Positions 32,385 through 40,669 of a stretch of 64,000 bases of DNA are shown here, in pieces. Within the stretch, counting starts at the first letter, position 1; each line of letters begins with the position of its first letter. The notes beneath the pieces are model-generated. The model worked only from the letters and a program-made list of their open reading frames with translations, did no database searches and was not told the origin of the DNA. The DNA is from Streptomyces toxytricini. GTDB lineage: Bacteria; Actinomycetota; Actinomycetes; Streptomycetales; Streptomycetaceae. The stretch covers positions 1 through 64,000 of the forward strand of contig NZ_BMTY01000019.1 in NCBI RefSeq assembly GCF_014649915.1, in the 5' to 3' direction. The translations under genes were made by a program, and so were the position numbers.

Positions 32385-32552
32385 TCAGGGCTGCGACTGC
32401 CGGGCGGACTCGGCGCGGGAGAGCGCGGCGTCGACGGCCGCGTCCTCCTTCGCCTTGTTGGCGCCGCCCTGGCTCTTCACGATCGTCACGACGAGGGCGA
32501 TGAAGAACGCGGCCATGACGACGGGGGGAAGGAGCGCGGAAACGTAGTCCAT
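32385..32552 (-). CDS. Small single-pass membrane protein
   Basis: A 55-aa reading frame, shorter than usual gene-calling limits, starts MDYVSALLPPVVMAAFFIAL, followed by VVTIVKSQGGANKAKEDAAV. It has one transmembrane helix (about residues 6-25) and a charged Ala/Lys/Asp/Glu cytoplasmic tail. Codons are typical of the genome (high third-position GC). A TACGCT box (32565-32560) ends 7 nt before the ATG, so it is probably leaderless. Small proteins of this shape are conserved in Streptomyces; the function is unknown. Confidence 0.75.
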   Translation of the reverse strand: MDYVSALLPPVVMAAFFIALVVTIVKSQGGANKAKEDAAVDAALSRAESARQSQP

Positions 32553-32566
32553 GCCCCCCAGCGTAG

Positions 32567-33247
32567 CTACCCGGCGGCCAGGTCCGCCGCGGGGGGCGGG
32601 GTCGGCCTGCGGCGCGGCGGGAACACCTCGCCCGGTGTCGGTACGGGCCGCTGCGCGGGCCGCTCGCCCGGGCGCTCCGCGGGCCGCTCGCCCGGGCGCT
32701 CCGCGGGCCGCTCGCCCGGGCGCTCCGCGGGCCGCTGGGGCCGGCCCGGCTCCTTCGGGCCGGGCTTGGGCCGCGGCGGCTCCTGGCCGCCGCCCTCCCG
32801 GCCGCCGGCCAGTGCCAGGAGCCGGGTGCGCGGCGGCCCGACGACCGGGCGGCGGCGGTGCCGGGGGCGCTCGGCCGCGGTGCGGATCCGCTCCAGCAGG
32901 GACTCGGCGGCCGGGTGCGGGCGCAGGCCGCGCAGGGCGTCCAGGTCCTCCGGGAGCGGCTCGCAGCCGGCGGCGAGGGCGTCCGCGAGGAGTTCCAGGT
33001 AGCCGGAGCGGCTGCCGGGAAGGGCTCTGCGGTAGCGGTCGAGGTCGGCGAGGAGGAACGCTCTGAGCCGGCCCGCCTCCCGGACCGCGTCGTCCACCGC
33101 CTGCGCGAGGTGCAGGCAGTCCTGGACCTCGGCGGCCGTCGGCGGGGCCGGTGAGGGCTGGAGGGCACGGGCGAGGGTGCGCCTGAGCACGCGCACCTCG
33201 GCGGCGCTGAACGCCATGCCGCCGCGGGTTCCGTAGGGCGTGGGCAT
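32567..33247 (-). CDS. Conserved helical protein with repeat-rich C-terminus
   Basis: This 226-aa protein has a helical N-terminal domain of about 130 residues (AFSAAEVRVLRRTLARALQP, VDDAVREAGRLRAFLLADLD) and then a disordered Pro/Arg/Glu tail. The tail includes an in-frame (ERPAERPG)-type octapeptide repeat encoded by perfect 24-bp DNA repeats. No enzymatic motif is visible. A TATCTT box (33259-33254) ends 6 nt before ATG 33247, so it is likely leaderless. It is preceded by nothing within 100 bp on the same strand. I do not recognise the family name. Confidence 0.7.
   Translation of the reverse strand: MPTPYGTRGGMAFSAAEVRVLRRTLARALQPSPAPPTAAEVQDCLHLAQAVDDAVREAGRLRAFLLADLDRYRRALPGSRSGYLELLADALAAGCEPLPEDLDALRGLRPHPAAESLLERIRTAAERPRHRRRPVVGPPRTRLLALAGGREGGGQEPPRPKPGPKEPGRPQRPAERPGERPAERPGERPAERPGERPAQRPVPTPGEVFPPRRRPTPPPAADLAAG
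32660..32731. repeat. Three perfect 24-bp tandem repeats within a coding region
   Basis: The unit CCGCTCGCCCGGGCGCTCCG plus CGGG occurs three times without mismatch (32660-32683, 32684-32707, 32708-32731), with degenerate copies on both sides. It encodes an octapeptide repeat of Glu-Arg-Pro type and keeps the frame, so copy number can vary without frameshift. Confidence 0.9.
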
Positions 33248-33347
33248 GGGCCGAAGATACGCGCTAATCGGACAAAATCCCCTGATCGTCGCGTTTGCGG
33301 CGCGGCGGCGGGGCGGGGGCCCGCGGCCCCCGGGCGGCGGCCCTGCG

Positions 33348-33533
33348 TCAGCCGTGCTCCTTGACGGCCCGCAGGAAATCGGCCCACGCGGCCTGCGTGG
33401 TGGCCAGGACGAGGTGCGCCGGGTCGCTCAGGTCGGCGACGCGCACGAGGTGGCCGGGGGCGGCGGACACGTAGACGCAGGCATCGCCGTCGCCGCAGTA
33501 CGAGGACTTCTGCCAGGCGGGGTGAGCGGTCAT
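33348..33533 (-). CDS. DUF397 domain protein
   Basis: This 61-aa protein is a full DUF397 domain (WQKSSYCGDGDACVYVSAAP ... WADFLRAVKEHG). A strong GGAGGAGAG ribosome site precedes ATG 33533. DUF397 genes in Streptomyces are usually paired with a helix-turn-helix (XRE, DUF5753) gene as in the bldB/whiJ-type pairs; here no such partner is adjacent, so this is an orphan copy. The domain's molecular role is unknown; these proteins are thought to antagonise or assist the paired regulator. Confidence 0.9.
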   Translation of the reverse strand: MTAHPAWQKSSYCGDGDACVYVSAAPGHLVRVADLSDPAHLVLATTQAAWADFLRAVKEHG

Positions 33534-33606
33534 GTGGTCTCTCCTCCGAGGGACGGGCTGGTACTTCCCGTGGTGGGACGGTAACTCCGGGGCGGGCCGC
33601 GTTCGG

Positions 33607-34755
33607 CTACTTCGGCCGAATTCGGTGCGTCGTGGCCGGTTCCAGGCGGGTGGCGAAGGCGGCCACGGCGCGGACGACGTCGTCGGCGCTCCACTCCAGG
33701 CCGGGTGCGCCCACCTCCGCCTCCGTCACGGACAGGCCGGGCACGGGCCCCGGCGACCAGCTGCGGAACAGCATCGTGCCGGTCTCCTCCGCCAGCCGGA
33801 TCCCCGCGTCGGTCAGGAGGTCCGCCTCGTACGGCAGCCACACCTGGAACTGGTGGGTGTGCGGCTCCTCCGGGTGGATCCGGAACCAGGGCGTCCCGGC
33901 GGCGGCGAAGCCCTCCCGCAGGGCCTGCGCGACGGTCCGCGCGTGGGCGACGTACTCCGGCAGCCGGGGCAGCTCCCCCTCCAGTCCGGCGAGCGCGGAC
34001 AGGGCCTGCGGGAACTGCCGGAAGACCTGGCCTCCGTAGCGGTGGCGCCACACCCGGGCCTCCTCCACCAGCGCGGCCGGCCCGGCGAGTGCGGCCCCGC
34101 CGAGGCCGCCGAGCGACTTGTAGAAGGACACGTAGACGGAGTCGGCGAGCCCGGCGATCTCGGGCAGCGGCCGCCCGAAGCGGACGGTGGACTCCCACAG
34201 CCGGGCCCCGTCGAAGTGGACCACCGCGTCCCGCTCCCTCGCCGCGTCGACGAGCTCTTCCAGCTCCTCCCAGGACGGCAGCAGGAAGCCCGCGTCGCGC
34301 AGCGGCAGCTCCAGCACCAGCGTCCCGAACGGCTCGGCCAGCCCGGCGACCTCCTCGGCGGTCGGCTGGCGCGGCTCCCGCGTCGGGTGGACCGTGCGCA
34401 GCCCGGAGACCAGCGACAGGGCGCCGCCCTCCCACACCTCGGGGTGGCTCATCGGGTGCAGGGCCACGACCGGGCTGCCGGTGCGGCCGGCCCAGCAGCG
34501 CAGGGCGATCTGCTGGGCCATGGTCCCGGAGGGGAAGAACGCGGCGGCCTCCATGCCGAGCAGCTGTGCCACGCGCTCTTCCAGGCGGGCGACGGCCCCG
34601 TCGCCGTACAGGTCCGCCGGCTCGTCGGGGTCGGGGGCGGCCAGGCCGGCGAGCAGCTCGCCGACCGTGGCCTCCCGCGCGCCGCGCCACAGCGTGCGCC
34701 GCGCGGTGCGGGCGGCCGCCACCAGCCGGTTCGCCCGCTCGATGTCATCCGTCAT
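33607..34755 (-). CDS. Threonine aldolase / beta-eliminating lyase (PLP)
   Basis: This 382-aa fold-type I PLP enzyme resembles low-specificity threonine aldolases, which split threonine or allo-threonine to glycine and acetaldehyde. Visible features are the cofactor-binding FFPSGTMAQQIAL, the HFDGARLWES segment with the Asp that binds the pyridine N, and the PLP lysine in VSFYKSLGGLGGAALAG. ATG 34755 follows no strong ribosome site. Substrate choice is a family-level guess, and other beta-eliminating lyases share the fold. It is divergent from the DUF2520 gene at the head of the pantothenate/NAD operon. Confidence 0.88.
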   Translation of the reverse strand: MTDDIERANRLVAAARTARRTLWRGAREATVGELLAGLAAPDPDEPADLYGDGAVARLEERVAQLLGMEAAAFFPSGTMAQQIALRCWAGRTGSPVVALHPMSHPEVWEGGALSLVSGLRTVHPTREPRQPTAEEVAGLAEPFGTLVLELPLRDAGFLLPSWEELEELVDAARERDAVVHFDGARLWESTVRFGRPLPEIAGLADSVYVSFYKSLGGLGGAALAGPAALVEEARVWRHRYGGQVFRQFPQALSALAGLEGELPRLPEYVAHARTVAQALREGFAAAGTPWFRIHPEEPHTHQFQVWLPYEADLLTDAGIRLAEETGTMLFRSWSPGPVPGLSVTEAEVGAPGLEWSADDVVRAVAAFATRLEPATTHRIRPK

Positions 34756-34853
34756 GGCCCAGATCATCCCTGATCGCGCCCGGCGGCCAGGGGCTAGCAT
34801 GGCGGCGTATCGTCCGGTACCCCCCGCGGACTGGAACGGAAGGCCCTTCCCGC

Positions 34854-35804
34854 GTGAACGCACCCCATCCGACGGAACCCCCGGATCCGTCCGCCCGGCC
34901 CGCCCGGCTGTCCGTCGGCGTCGTCGGGGCCGGCCGCGTCGGCCCCGCGCTGGCCTGCGCCCTGCGGCTGGCCGGCCACCGGCCCGTCGCCGTCTCCGGC
35001 GTCTCCGAAACGTCCCGCCGCCGCGCGGAGCGGATGCTGCCCGGCGTGCCGCTCGTCCCGCCCGCGCGGGTGCTGGAGCTGGCCGACCTGGTGCTGCTGA
35101 CCGTTCCCGACGACGCCCTGCCCGGGCTGGTGCAGGGCCTCGCCGAGACCGGCGCGGTCCGGCCCGGGCAGCTGCTCGTGCACACCTCGGGCCGGTACGG
35201 GGCCGCCGCCCTGGACCCGGCGCGCCGCGCCGGCGCGCTCCCGCTGGCCCTCCACCCGGCGATGACCTTCACCGGCACCGAAGTCGACGTCCAGCGGCTC
35301 GCCGGCTGCTCCTTCGGCGTCACGGCCCCCGAGGAGCTGCGGCTCGCAGCGGAGGCGCTGGTCATCGAGATGGGAGGCGAGCCGGAGTGGATCGCGGAGG
35401 AGGCGCGCCCGCTGTACCACGCGGGCCTGGCCCTCGGCGCGAACCACCTGGTCACGCTGGTCGCGCAGGCGATGGAGCTGCTGCGCAAGGCCGGGGTGGA
35501 GCACCCGGACCGGATGCTCGGCCCGCTGCTGGGCGCCGCCCTGGACAACGCCCTGCGCTCCGGGGACGCCGCGCTGACCGGGCCGGTGGCCCGCGGCGAC
35601 GCCGGCACGGTCGCCGCGCACGTGTCCGAGCTGCGCAAGCACGCCCCGGGCACGGTCGCCGGATACCTGGCGATGGCGCGTACGACGGCCGACCGGGCGC
35701 TGGCGCACGGACTGCTCAAGCCCGAACTCGCCGAGGACCTGCTGGGGGTCCTCGCGGACAGCGCCGACGCCGCGGGCGGCGCCGAAGGGAGCGACGGCCG
35801 GTGA
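34854..35804 (+). CDS. Rossmann-fold DUF2520 protein heading the panC-nad operon
   Basis: This 316-aa protein starts at GTG 34854, with GGAAGG about 11 nt upstream. The N-terminal Rossmann domain has GAGRVG (about residues 25-30). The C-terminal helical part carries MGGEPEWIAEEARPLYHAGLALGANHLVTL. Its architecture is like ketopantoate reductase and pyrroline-5-carboxylate reductase, so it is probably an NAD(P)-dependent dehydrogenase acting on a small keto acid. It overlaps panC as GTGA. Adjacent placement makes a role in pantothenate synthesis plausible; no function is established. Confidence 0.88.
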   Translation: MNAPHPTEPPDPSARPARLSVGVVGAGRVGPALACALRLAGHRPVAVSGVSETSRRRAERMLPGVPLVPPARVLELADLVLLTVPDDALPGLVQGLAETGAVRPGQLLVHTSGRYGAAALDPARRAGALPLALHPAMTFTGTEVDVQRLAGCSFGVTAPEELRLAAEALVIEMGGEPEWIAEEARPLYHAGLALGANHLVTLVAQAMELLRKAGVEHPDRMLGPLLGAALDNALRSGDAALTGPVARGDAGTVAAHVSELRKHAPGTVAGYLAMARTTADRALAHGLLKPELAEDLLGVLADSADAAGGAEGSDGR

Positions 35805-36805
35805 GCCGCGACCTGCTGCTGATCGACACCGCCGAGGAGCTGGCCAAGCTGCCGCGGGCGGGCTCCGGCCCGCGGGCCGTCGTCATGACGATGGGCGCCC
35901 TGCACGAGGGCCACGCGACCCTGGTCCGCACCGCGCGCGAGCAGGCCGGGCCCGAGGGGCAGGTCGTCGTCACCGTCTTCGTCAACCCGCTGCAGTTCGG
36001 GGCGAACGAGGACCTCGACCGCTACCCGCGCACCCTGGAGGCCGACCTCGTCCTGGCCCGGGAGGCCGGCGCCGACGCCGTGTTCGCCCCGGCCGTGGAG
36101 GAGGTCTACCCCGGCGGCGCGCCGCAGGTCCGGATCAGCTCCGGGCCCATGGGCGCGCGGCTGGAGGGCGCCACCCGGCCCGGGCACTTCGACGGGATGC
36201 TCACCGTCGTCGCCAAGCTGCTCCACCTCACCCGCCCCGACCTGGCCTTCTTCGGCCAGAAGGACGCCCAGCAGCTCGCCCTGATCCGGCGGATGGCGAC
36301 CGACCTGAACTTCCCCGTCGAGATCGTCGGCGTGCCGACCGTCCGCGAGGAGGACGGGCTCGCCCTGTCCTCCCGCAACCGCTACCTGAACACGGCCGAG
36401 CGGCGCACCGCGCTCGCCCTGTCCCGGGCCCTGTTCGCGGGCCGCGACCGGCTCGCCGCGCAGGCCGCGCTGCGCGCCCGCGCCGAGGCCTCCCCCGCCA
36501 GCGACGAGCGGGCCACCGCCCTCGCCCGGCTCGGGGAGATCAGGGCCTCCGCCGACGCGCACGCCGTGTCCGCCGCGGGGACGGGCCTGCCCGACGCCGT
36601 CCGCGCCGCGTCGCTGCACGTGCTGGAGGAGGCCGGGCGGCTGGATCCGCCGCTGGTGCTGGACTACCTGGCCCTGGTCGACCCGGAGGACTTCACCGAC
36701 GTCGGCCCGGACTTCACCGGGCGGGCCGTGCTGGCCGTCGCCGCGAAGGTCGGCGCCACCCGGCTGATCGACAACATCCCCTTGGAGTTCGGAGCACACT
36801 CGTGA
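35801..36805 (+). CDS. panC: Pantothenate synthetase
   Basis: This 334-aa enzyme joins pantoate and beta-alanine with ATP to make pantothenate, the CoA precursor. Motifs present: MTMGALHEGHATLV (ATP-binding HxGH), VFVNPLQFGANEDLDRYPRT, LAFFGQKDAQQLALI and LALSSRNRYLN (KMSKS-like region). The C-terminal part is longer than in E. coli (283 aa) because of an Ala/Arg-rich insert around residues 215-260. GTG 35801 overlaps the upstream stop, and its own stop overlaps the nadB GTG start. This links CoA and NAD synthesis in one transcript. Confidence 0.96.
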   Translation: MSRDLLLIDTAEELAKLPRAGSGPRAVVMTMGALHEGHATLVRTAREQAGPEGQVVVTVFVNPLQFGANEDLDRYPRTLEADLVLAREAGADAVFAPAVEEVYPGGAPQVRISSGPMGARLEGATRPGHFDGMLTVVAKLLHLTRPDLAFFGQKDAQQLALIRRMATDLNFPVEIVGVPTVREEDGLALSSRNRYLNTAERRTALALSRALFAGRDRLAAQAALRARAEASPASDERATALARLGEIRASADAHAVSAAGTGLPDAVRAASLHVLEEAGRLDPPLVLDYLALVDPEDFTDVGPDFTGRAVLAVAAKVGATRLIDNIPLEFGAHS

Positions 36806-38535
36806 GCACCCCTGGCGCAGCCGCCGCAGGCACCGGCATACGGCTGCACGCGCCCGCACCCGGCTGGGCCCTCGACGCCGACGTCGTGGTCGTCGGCTCC
36901 GGCGTGGCCGGCCTGACCGCCGCACTGCGCTGCGCCGCCGCGGGCCGCAGCACCGTCGTCGTCACCAAGGCCCGGCTGGACGACGGCTCCACCCGGTGGG
37001 CCCAGGGCGGCATCGCGGCCGCCCTCGGCGAGGGCGACACCCCCGAGCAGCACCTGGACGACACCCTCGTCGCGGGCGCCGGACTGTGCGACGGGGAGGC
37101 GGTGCGGCTGCTGGTCACCGAGGGGCCGGACGCCGTGCGGCGCCTGATCGCCTCCGGGGCCCGCTTCGACACGTCCGCGGAGACCGGCGAGATCGAGCTG
37201 ACCCGCGAGGGCGGCCACCACCGGCGCCGCATCGCGCACGCCGGCGGCGACGCCACGGGGGCGGAGATCTCCCGGGCGCTCGTCGAGGCCGTGCACGCCG
37301 CGGGGATCCGCACCGTCGAGAACGCCCTGGTCCTGGACCTGCTCCAGGACGCCGAGGGCCGCACCGCAGGCGTCACCCTGCACGTCATGGGCGAGGGCCA
37401 GCACGACGGCGTCGGCGCCGTCCACGCACCCGCCGTGATCCTCGCGACCGGCGGCATGGGCCAGGTGTTCTCCGCGACCACCAACCCGTCGGTGTCCACC
37501 GGTGACGGCGTCGCGCTCGCACTGCGCGCCGGGGCGGAGGTCTCCGACCTGGAGTTCGTCCAGTTCCACCCGACGGTGCTGTTCCTCGGGCCCGACGCCG
37601 AGGGCCAGCAGCCGCTCGTCTCGGAAGCGGTTCGCGGCGAGGGCGCGCACCTCGTCGACGCCGACGGCGTCCGCTTCATGGTCGGCGCGCACGAGCTGGC
37701 CGAGCTCGCGCCCCGCGACATCGTCGCCAAGGGCATCATGCGCCGCATGCAGGAGCAGGGCGCGCAGCACATGTACCTGGACGCCCGGCACTTCGGCGCA
37801 GGGATGTGGGAGCAGCGCTTCCCGACGATCCTCGCCGCCTGCCGCGCCCACGGCATCGACCCGGTGACGGAGCCGATCCCGGTCGCGCCCGCAGCGCACT
37901 ACGCCTCCGGCGGCGTCCGCACCGACCTGCACGGCCGGACCACGGTGCCCGGCCTGTACGCGTGCGGCGAGGTCGCCTGCACCGGCGTCCACGGCGCGAA
38001 CCGGCTGGCCTCGAACTCGCTGCTGGAGGGCCTGGTCTTCGCCGAGCGGATCGCCGAGGACATCGCCCGTACGCGGCCCGCCGGCACCGGCCCGGGCATC
38101 CCGGTCCCCTCCACCGGCCCGCTCCAGCCCGCCGAGGCGCGCCAGGAGGTCCAGCGCATCATGACCGAGGGGGCGGGCGTGCTCCGCTCCGCCGCGTCGC
38201 TGCGCCGGGCGGCCGCCGCCCTGGAGGACCTGTACGCGGCCGCGCTGTCGGCCCAGGAGGCCGACGGCAAGACCGCCGTGCCGGGGACCGAGACCTGGGA
38301 GGCCACGAACCTGCTGTGCGTGGCCCGGGTCCTGGTCGCCGCCGCGCTGCGGCGCGAGGAGACCCGCGGCTGCCACTGGCGCGAGGACTTCCCCGACCGC
38401 GACGACGCCGCCTGGCGCCGCCACCTCGTCGTCAGGCTGTCCGCCACCGAGAAGCGGGCCCTGGTCGTCACCACCACCGACTCCGCGGACTTCCCGTCCG
38501 TACAGCACCCCCTGAGCCAGGAGCAGTCAACGTGA
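36802..38535 (+). CDS. nadB: L-aspartate oxidase
   Basis: This 577-aa flavoprotein oxidises L-aspartate to iminoaspartate, the first step of NAD synthesis. The FAD-binding motif VVVVGSGVAGLTAALR is near residues 28-43. The substrate region includes SRWAQGGIAAAL-like TRWAQGGIAAAL, FVQFHPTVLF, and HYASGGVRTDLHGRT, ending with CTGVHGANRLASNSLLEGL. GTG 36802 overlaps the panC stop. The quinolinate synthase gene (nadA) is not in this window. The stop overlaps nadC. Confidence 0.96.
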   Translation: MSTPGAAAAGTGIRLHAPAPGWALDADVVVVGSGVAGLTAALRCAAAGRSTVVVTKARLDDGSTRWAQGGIAAALGEGDTPEQHLDDTLVAGAGLCDGEAVRLLVTEGPDAVRRLIASGARFDTSAETGEIELTREGGHHRRRIAHAGGDATGAEISRALVEAVHAAGIRTVENALVLDLLQDAEGRTAGVTLHVMGEGQHDGVGAVHAPAVILATGGMGQVFSATTNPSVSTGDGVALALRAGAEVSDLEFVQFHPTVLFLGPDAEGQQPLVSEAVRGEGAHLVDADGVRFMVGAHELAELAPRDIVAKGIMRRMQEQGAQHMYLDARHFGAGMWEQRFPTILAACRAHGIDPVTEPIPVAPAAHYASGGVRTDLHGRTTVPGLYACGEVACTGVHGANRLASNSLLEGLVFAERIAEDIARTRPAGTGPGIPVPSTGPLQPAEARQEVQRIMTEGAGVLRSAASLRRAAAALEDLYAAALSAQEADGKTAVPGTETWEATNLLCVARVLVAAALRREETRGCHWREDFPDRDDAAWRRHLVVRLSATEKRALVVTTTDSADFPSVQHPLSQEQST

Positions 38536-39500
38536 GCACCCCCGAACTCCCCCTGATCGAGCAGAACGAAGGCGGCTGCGGCGACGGCTGCGGCTGCGGC
38601 GACGGCGAGGAGAGCGGCCTGGACCCGGCGCTCGCCCAGCTGCTGGCCGACGCCGGGCTGGACCCCGTCGAGGTCGAGGACATCGCCCACATGGCGCTGG
38701 CCGAGGACCTCGACGGCGGCGAGGACGTCACCACGGTCGCGACCGTGCCCGAGGACGCCGAGGCCGTGGCCGACTTCGTCGCCCGCGAGGACGGCGTCGT
38801 GGCCGGCCTGCGGATCGCCGAGGCGGTCTTCTCCGTCGTCTGCACCGAGTCCTTCGAGGTCGAACGGCACGCCGAGGACGGCGACGCGGTGAAGAAGGGC
38901 GACGTGCTGCTGTCGGTGCGGGCCCGCACCCGGGACCTGCTGACGGCCGAGCGCAGCGCCCTGAACATCGTGTGCCGGCTGTCCGGCATCGCGACGGCCA
39001 CCCGCCGCTGGGCGGACGTCCTCCAGGGCACGAAGGCGAAGGTCCGCGACACCCGCAAGACGACGCCGGGCCTGCGCTCCCTGGAGAAGTACGCGGTCCG
39101 CTGCGGCGGCGGCGTCAACCACCGCATGTCGCTGTCGGACGCCGCGCTGGTCAAGGACAACCACGTCGTCGCCGCGGGCGGCGTGGCGGAGGCGTTCCGG
39201 GCCGTGCGCGAGGCGTTCCCGGAGGTGCCGATCGAGGTCGAGGTCGACACGATGCACCAGGTCCGCGAGGTCCTCGACGCGGGGGCCGACCTGATCCTGC
39301 TGGACAACTTCACGGTGCCCGAGACGGAGGAGGCCGTCACCCTCGTGGCCGGCCGCGCCGTCCTGGAGTCCTCCGGCCGGCTCACCCTGGACACCGCCCG
39401 CGCCTACGCCGAGACGGGCGTCGACTACCTCGCGGTGGGCGCGCTGACCCACTCCTCGCCCATCCTCGACATCGGCCTCGACCTGCGCGAGGCGGTGTAA
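38532..39500 (+). CDS. nadC: Nicotinate-nucleotide pyrophosphorylase (quinolinate phosphoribosyltransferase)
   Basis: This 322-aa enzyme converts quinolinate and PRPP to nicotinate mononucleotide. Motifs: ALAEDLDGGEDVTT, ERSALNIVCRLSGIATATRRW, DTRKTTPGLRSLEKYAVRCGGGVNHR, LVKDNHV and EVEVDTMHQVREVLDAGADLILLDNF. The N-terminus has an unusual Cys/Gly/Asp-rich stretch, GGCGDGCGCGDGEE (residues 14-27), not needed for catalysis and able to bind a metal in principle. GTG 38532 overlaps the nadB stop; coaX starts 3 nt after its own stop. Confidence 0.96.
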   Translation: MSTPELPLIEQNEGGCGDGCGCGDGEESGLDPALAQLLADAGLDPVEVEDIAHMALAEDLDGGEDVTTVATVPEDAEAVADFVAREDGVVAGLRIAEAVFSVVCTESFEVERHAEDGDAVKKGDVLLSVRARTRDLLTAERSALNIVCRLSGIATATRRWADVLQGTKAKVRDTRKTTPGLRSLEKYAVRCGGGVNHRMSLSDAALVKDNHVVAAGGVAEAFRAVREAFPEVPIEVEVDTMHQVREVLDAGADLILLDNFTVPETEEAVTLVAGRAVLESSGRLTLDTARAYAETGVDYLAVGALTHSSPILDIGLDLREAV

Positions 39501-39503
39501 CCG

Positions 39504-40313
39504 GTGCTGCTCACCATCGACGTGGGCAACACCCACACGGTGCTCGGCCTCTTCGACGGGGAGGAGATCGTCGAGCACTGGCGGATCTCCACCGACCCGC
39601 GCCGCACGGCCGACGAGATGGCCGTCCTGATGCAGGGCCTGATGGGCACGCATCCGATGCTGGGCAGCGAGCTCGGCGACGGCATCCACGGCATCGCGAT
39701 CTGCTCGACGGTGCCGTCGGTGCTGCACGAGCTGCGCGAGGTGACCCGCCGCTACTACGGCGACGTCCCGGCGGTGCTGGTCGAGCCCGGCATCAAGACG
39801 GGCGTGCCGATCCTGATGGACAACCCCAAGGAGGTCGGGGCGGACCGCATCATCAACGCGGTCGCGGCCGTCGAGCTGTACGGCGGCCCCGCGATCGTGG
39901 TGGACTTCGGCACCGCGACCACCTTCGACGCGGTGTCCGCCCGCGGCGAGTACGTGGGCGGGGTGATCGCCCCCGGCATTGAGATCTCGATGGAGGCGCT
40001 CGGCGTGCGCGGCGCGCAGCTCCGCAAGATCGAGCTGGCCCGACCGCGGCACGTGATCGGCAAGTCCACCGTCGAGGCGATGCAGTCGGGCGTGGTGTAC
40101 GGGTTCGCGGGCCAGGTGGACGGGGTCGTGACCCGGATGGCCCGCGAGCTGGCCGGCCCGCACGGCGACCCGGACGACGTGCGCGTGATCGCGACCGGCG
40201 GCCTGGCGCCGATGGTGCTGGGCGAGTCCTCGGTGATCGACGACCACCAGCCGTGGCTCACGCTGGTGGGGCTTCGCCTGGTCTACGAGCGCAACGCGCC
40301 GAACTTCGGCTGA
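39504..40313 (+). CDS. coaX: Type III pantothenate kinase
   Basis: This 269-aa ASKHA-fold kinase phosphorylates pantothenate, the committed step to CoA; type III enzymes are not inhibited by CoA. Motifs: IDVGNTHTVLGLF (phosphate loop with Asp6), GADRIINAVAA, IVVDFGTATTFDAV and GVIAPGIEISMEAL. It ends the operon DUF2520-panC-nadB-nadC-coaX, where all four junctions overlap or are 3 nt apart, so the unit is co-transcribed. A 19-nt hairpin follows its stop. Confidence 0.96.
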   Translation: MLLTIDVGNTHTVLGLFDGEEIVEHWRISTDPRRTADEMAVLMQGLMGTHPMLGSELGDGIHGIAICSTVPSVLHELREVTRRYYGDVPAVLVEPGIKTGVPILMDNPKEVGADRIINAVAAVELYGGPAIVVDFGTATTFDAVSARGEYVGGVIAPGIEISMEALGVRGAQLRKIELARPRHVIGKSTVEAMQSGVVYGFAGQVDGVVTRMARELAGPHGDPDDVRVIATGGLAPMVLGESSVIDDHQPWLTLVGLRLVYERNAPNFG

Positions 40314-40325
40314 CGCGCCCGGCGA

Positions 40326-40344
40326 CCGCGGGCCCGGCCCGCGG
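40326..40344. terminator. Hairpin after coaX
   Basis: CCGCGGGC (40326-40333) pairs with GCCCGCGG (40337-40344) over a 3-nt loop between the convergent coaX and small-protein genes. Confidence 0.6.
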
Positions 40345-40352
40345 CCCCGCCG

Positions 40353-40562
40353 TCAGCAGGGCCGCGGGCGGGTCAGCAGGCGGCGGACGGCCGCGCGCCA
40401 GGGGTGTCCGGCCGCTCGGCCGTCGACGACCGCCCGGAACTGTGCGTACGTACGGGCCGCGCGCACGGCGGCCACGTCGTGGCGGCCCGGCGGCGGGGGC
40501 GGGGCGTCCTGGTGCCTGGCCGCCCGGTACGTGTCGATGAGGTACTGCTCGATCGCTGTCAT
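40353..40562 (-). CDS. Small conserved protein of unknown function
   Basis: This 69-aa protein starts MTAIEQYLIDTYRAARHQDAPPPPPG. After a helical start and a Pro linker it has a second helix (VAAVRAARTYAQFRAVVDGR) and ends in RRLLTRPRPC. GGTGGAGGG lies directly before ATG 40562. The upstream in-frame extension lacks a ribosome site. No domain is recognised. It converges on coaX. Confidence 0.6.
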   Translation of the reverse strand: MTAIEQYLIDTYRAARHQDAPPPPPGRHDVAAVRAARTYAQFRAVVDGRAAGHPWRAAVRRLLTRPRPC

Positions 40563-40669
40563 CCCTCCACCCTGGACCCGCCGGGGCCGGACCGCACGAC
40601 GATTGGCAAGCGCCGTCAATCGACCGGGGTCCTGCCTGGTCAGGGGCGGTTGAAGGCCAGAATGGGCCG

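Noticed and set aside
32660..32731. CRISPR array
   Set aside because: The 24-bp repeats are contiguous with no spacers and lie in frame inside a gene.
35801..36805. panC insert as a frameshift or damage
   Set aside because: The Ala/Arg-rich insert near residues 215-260 keeps the frame and the flanking motifs are intact, so it is a lineage-specific loop.
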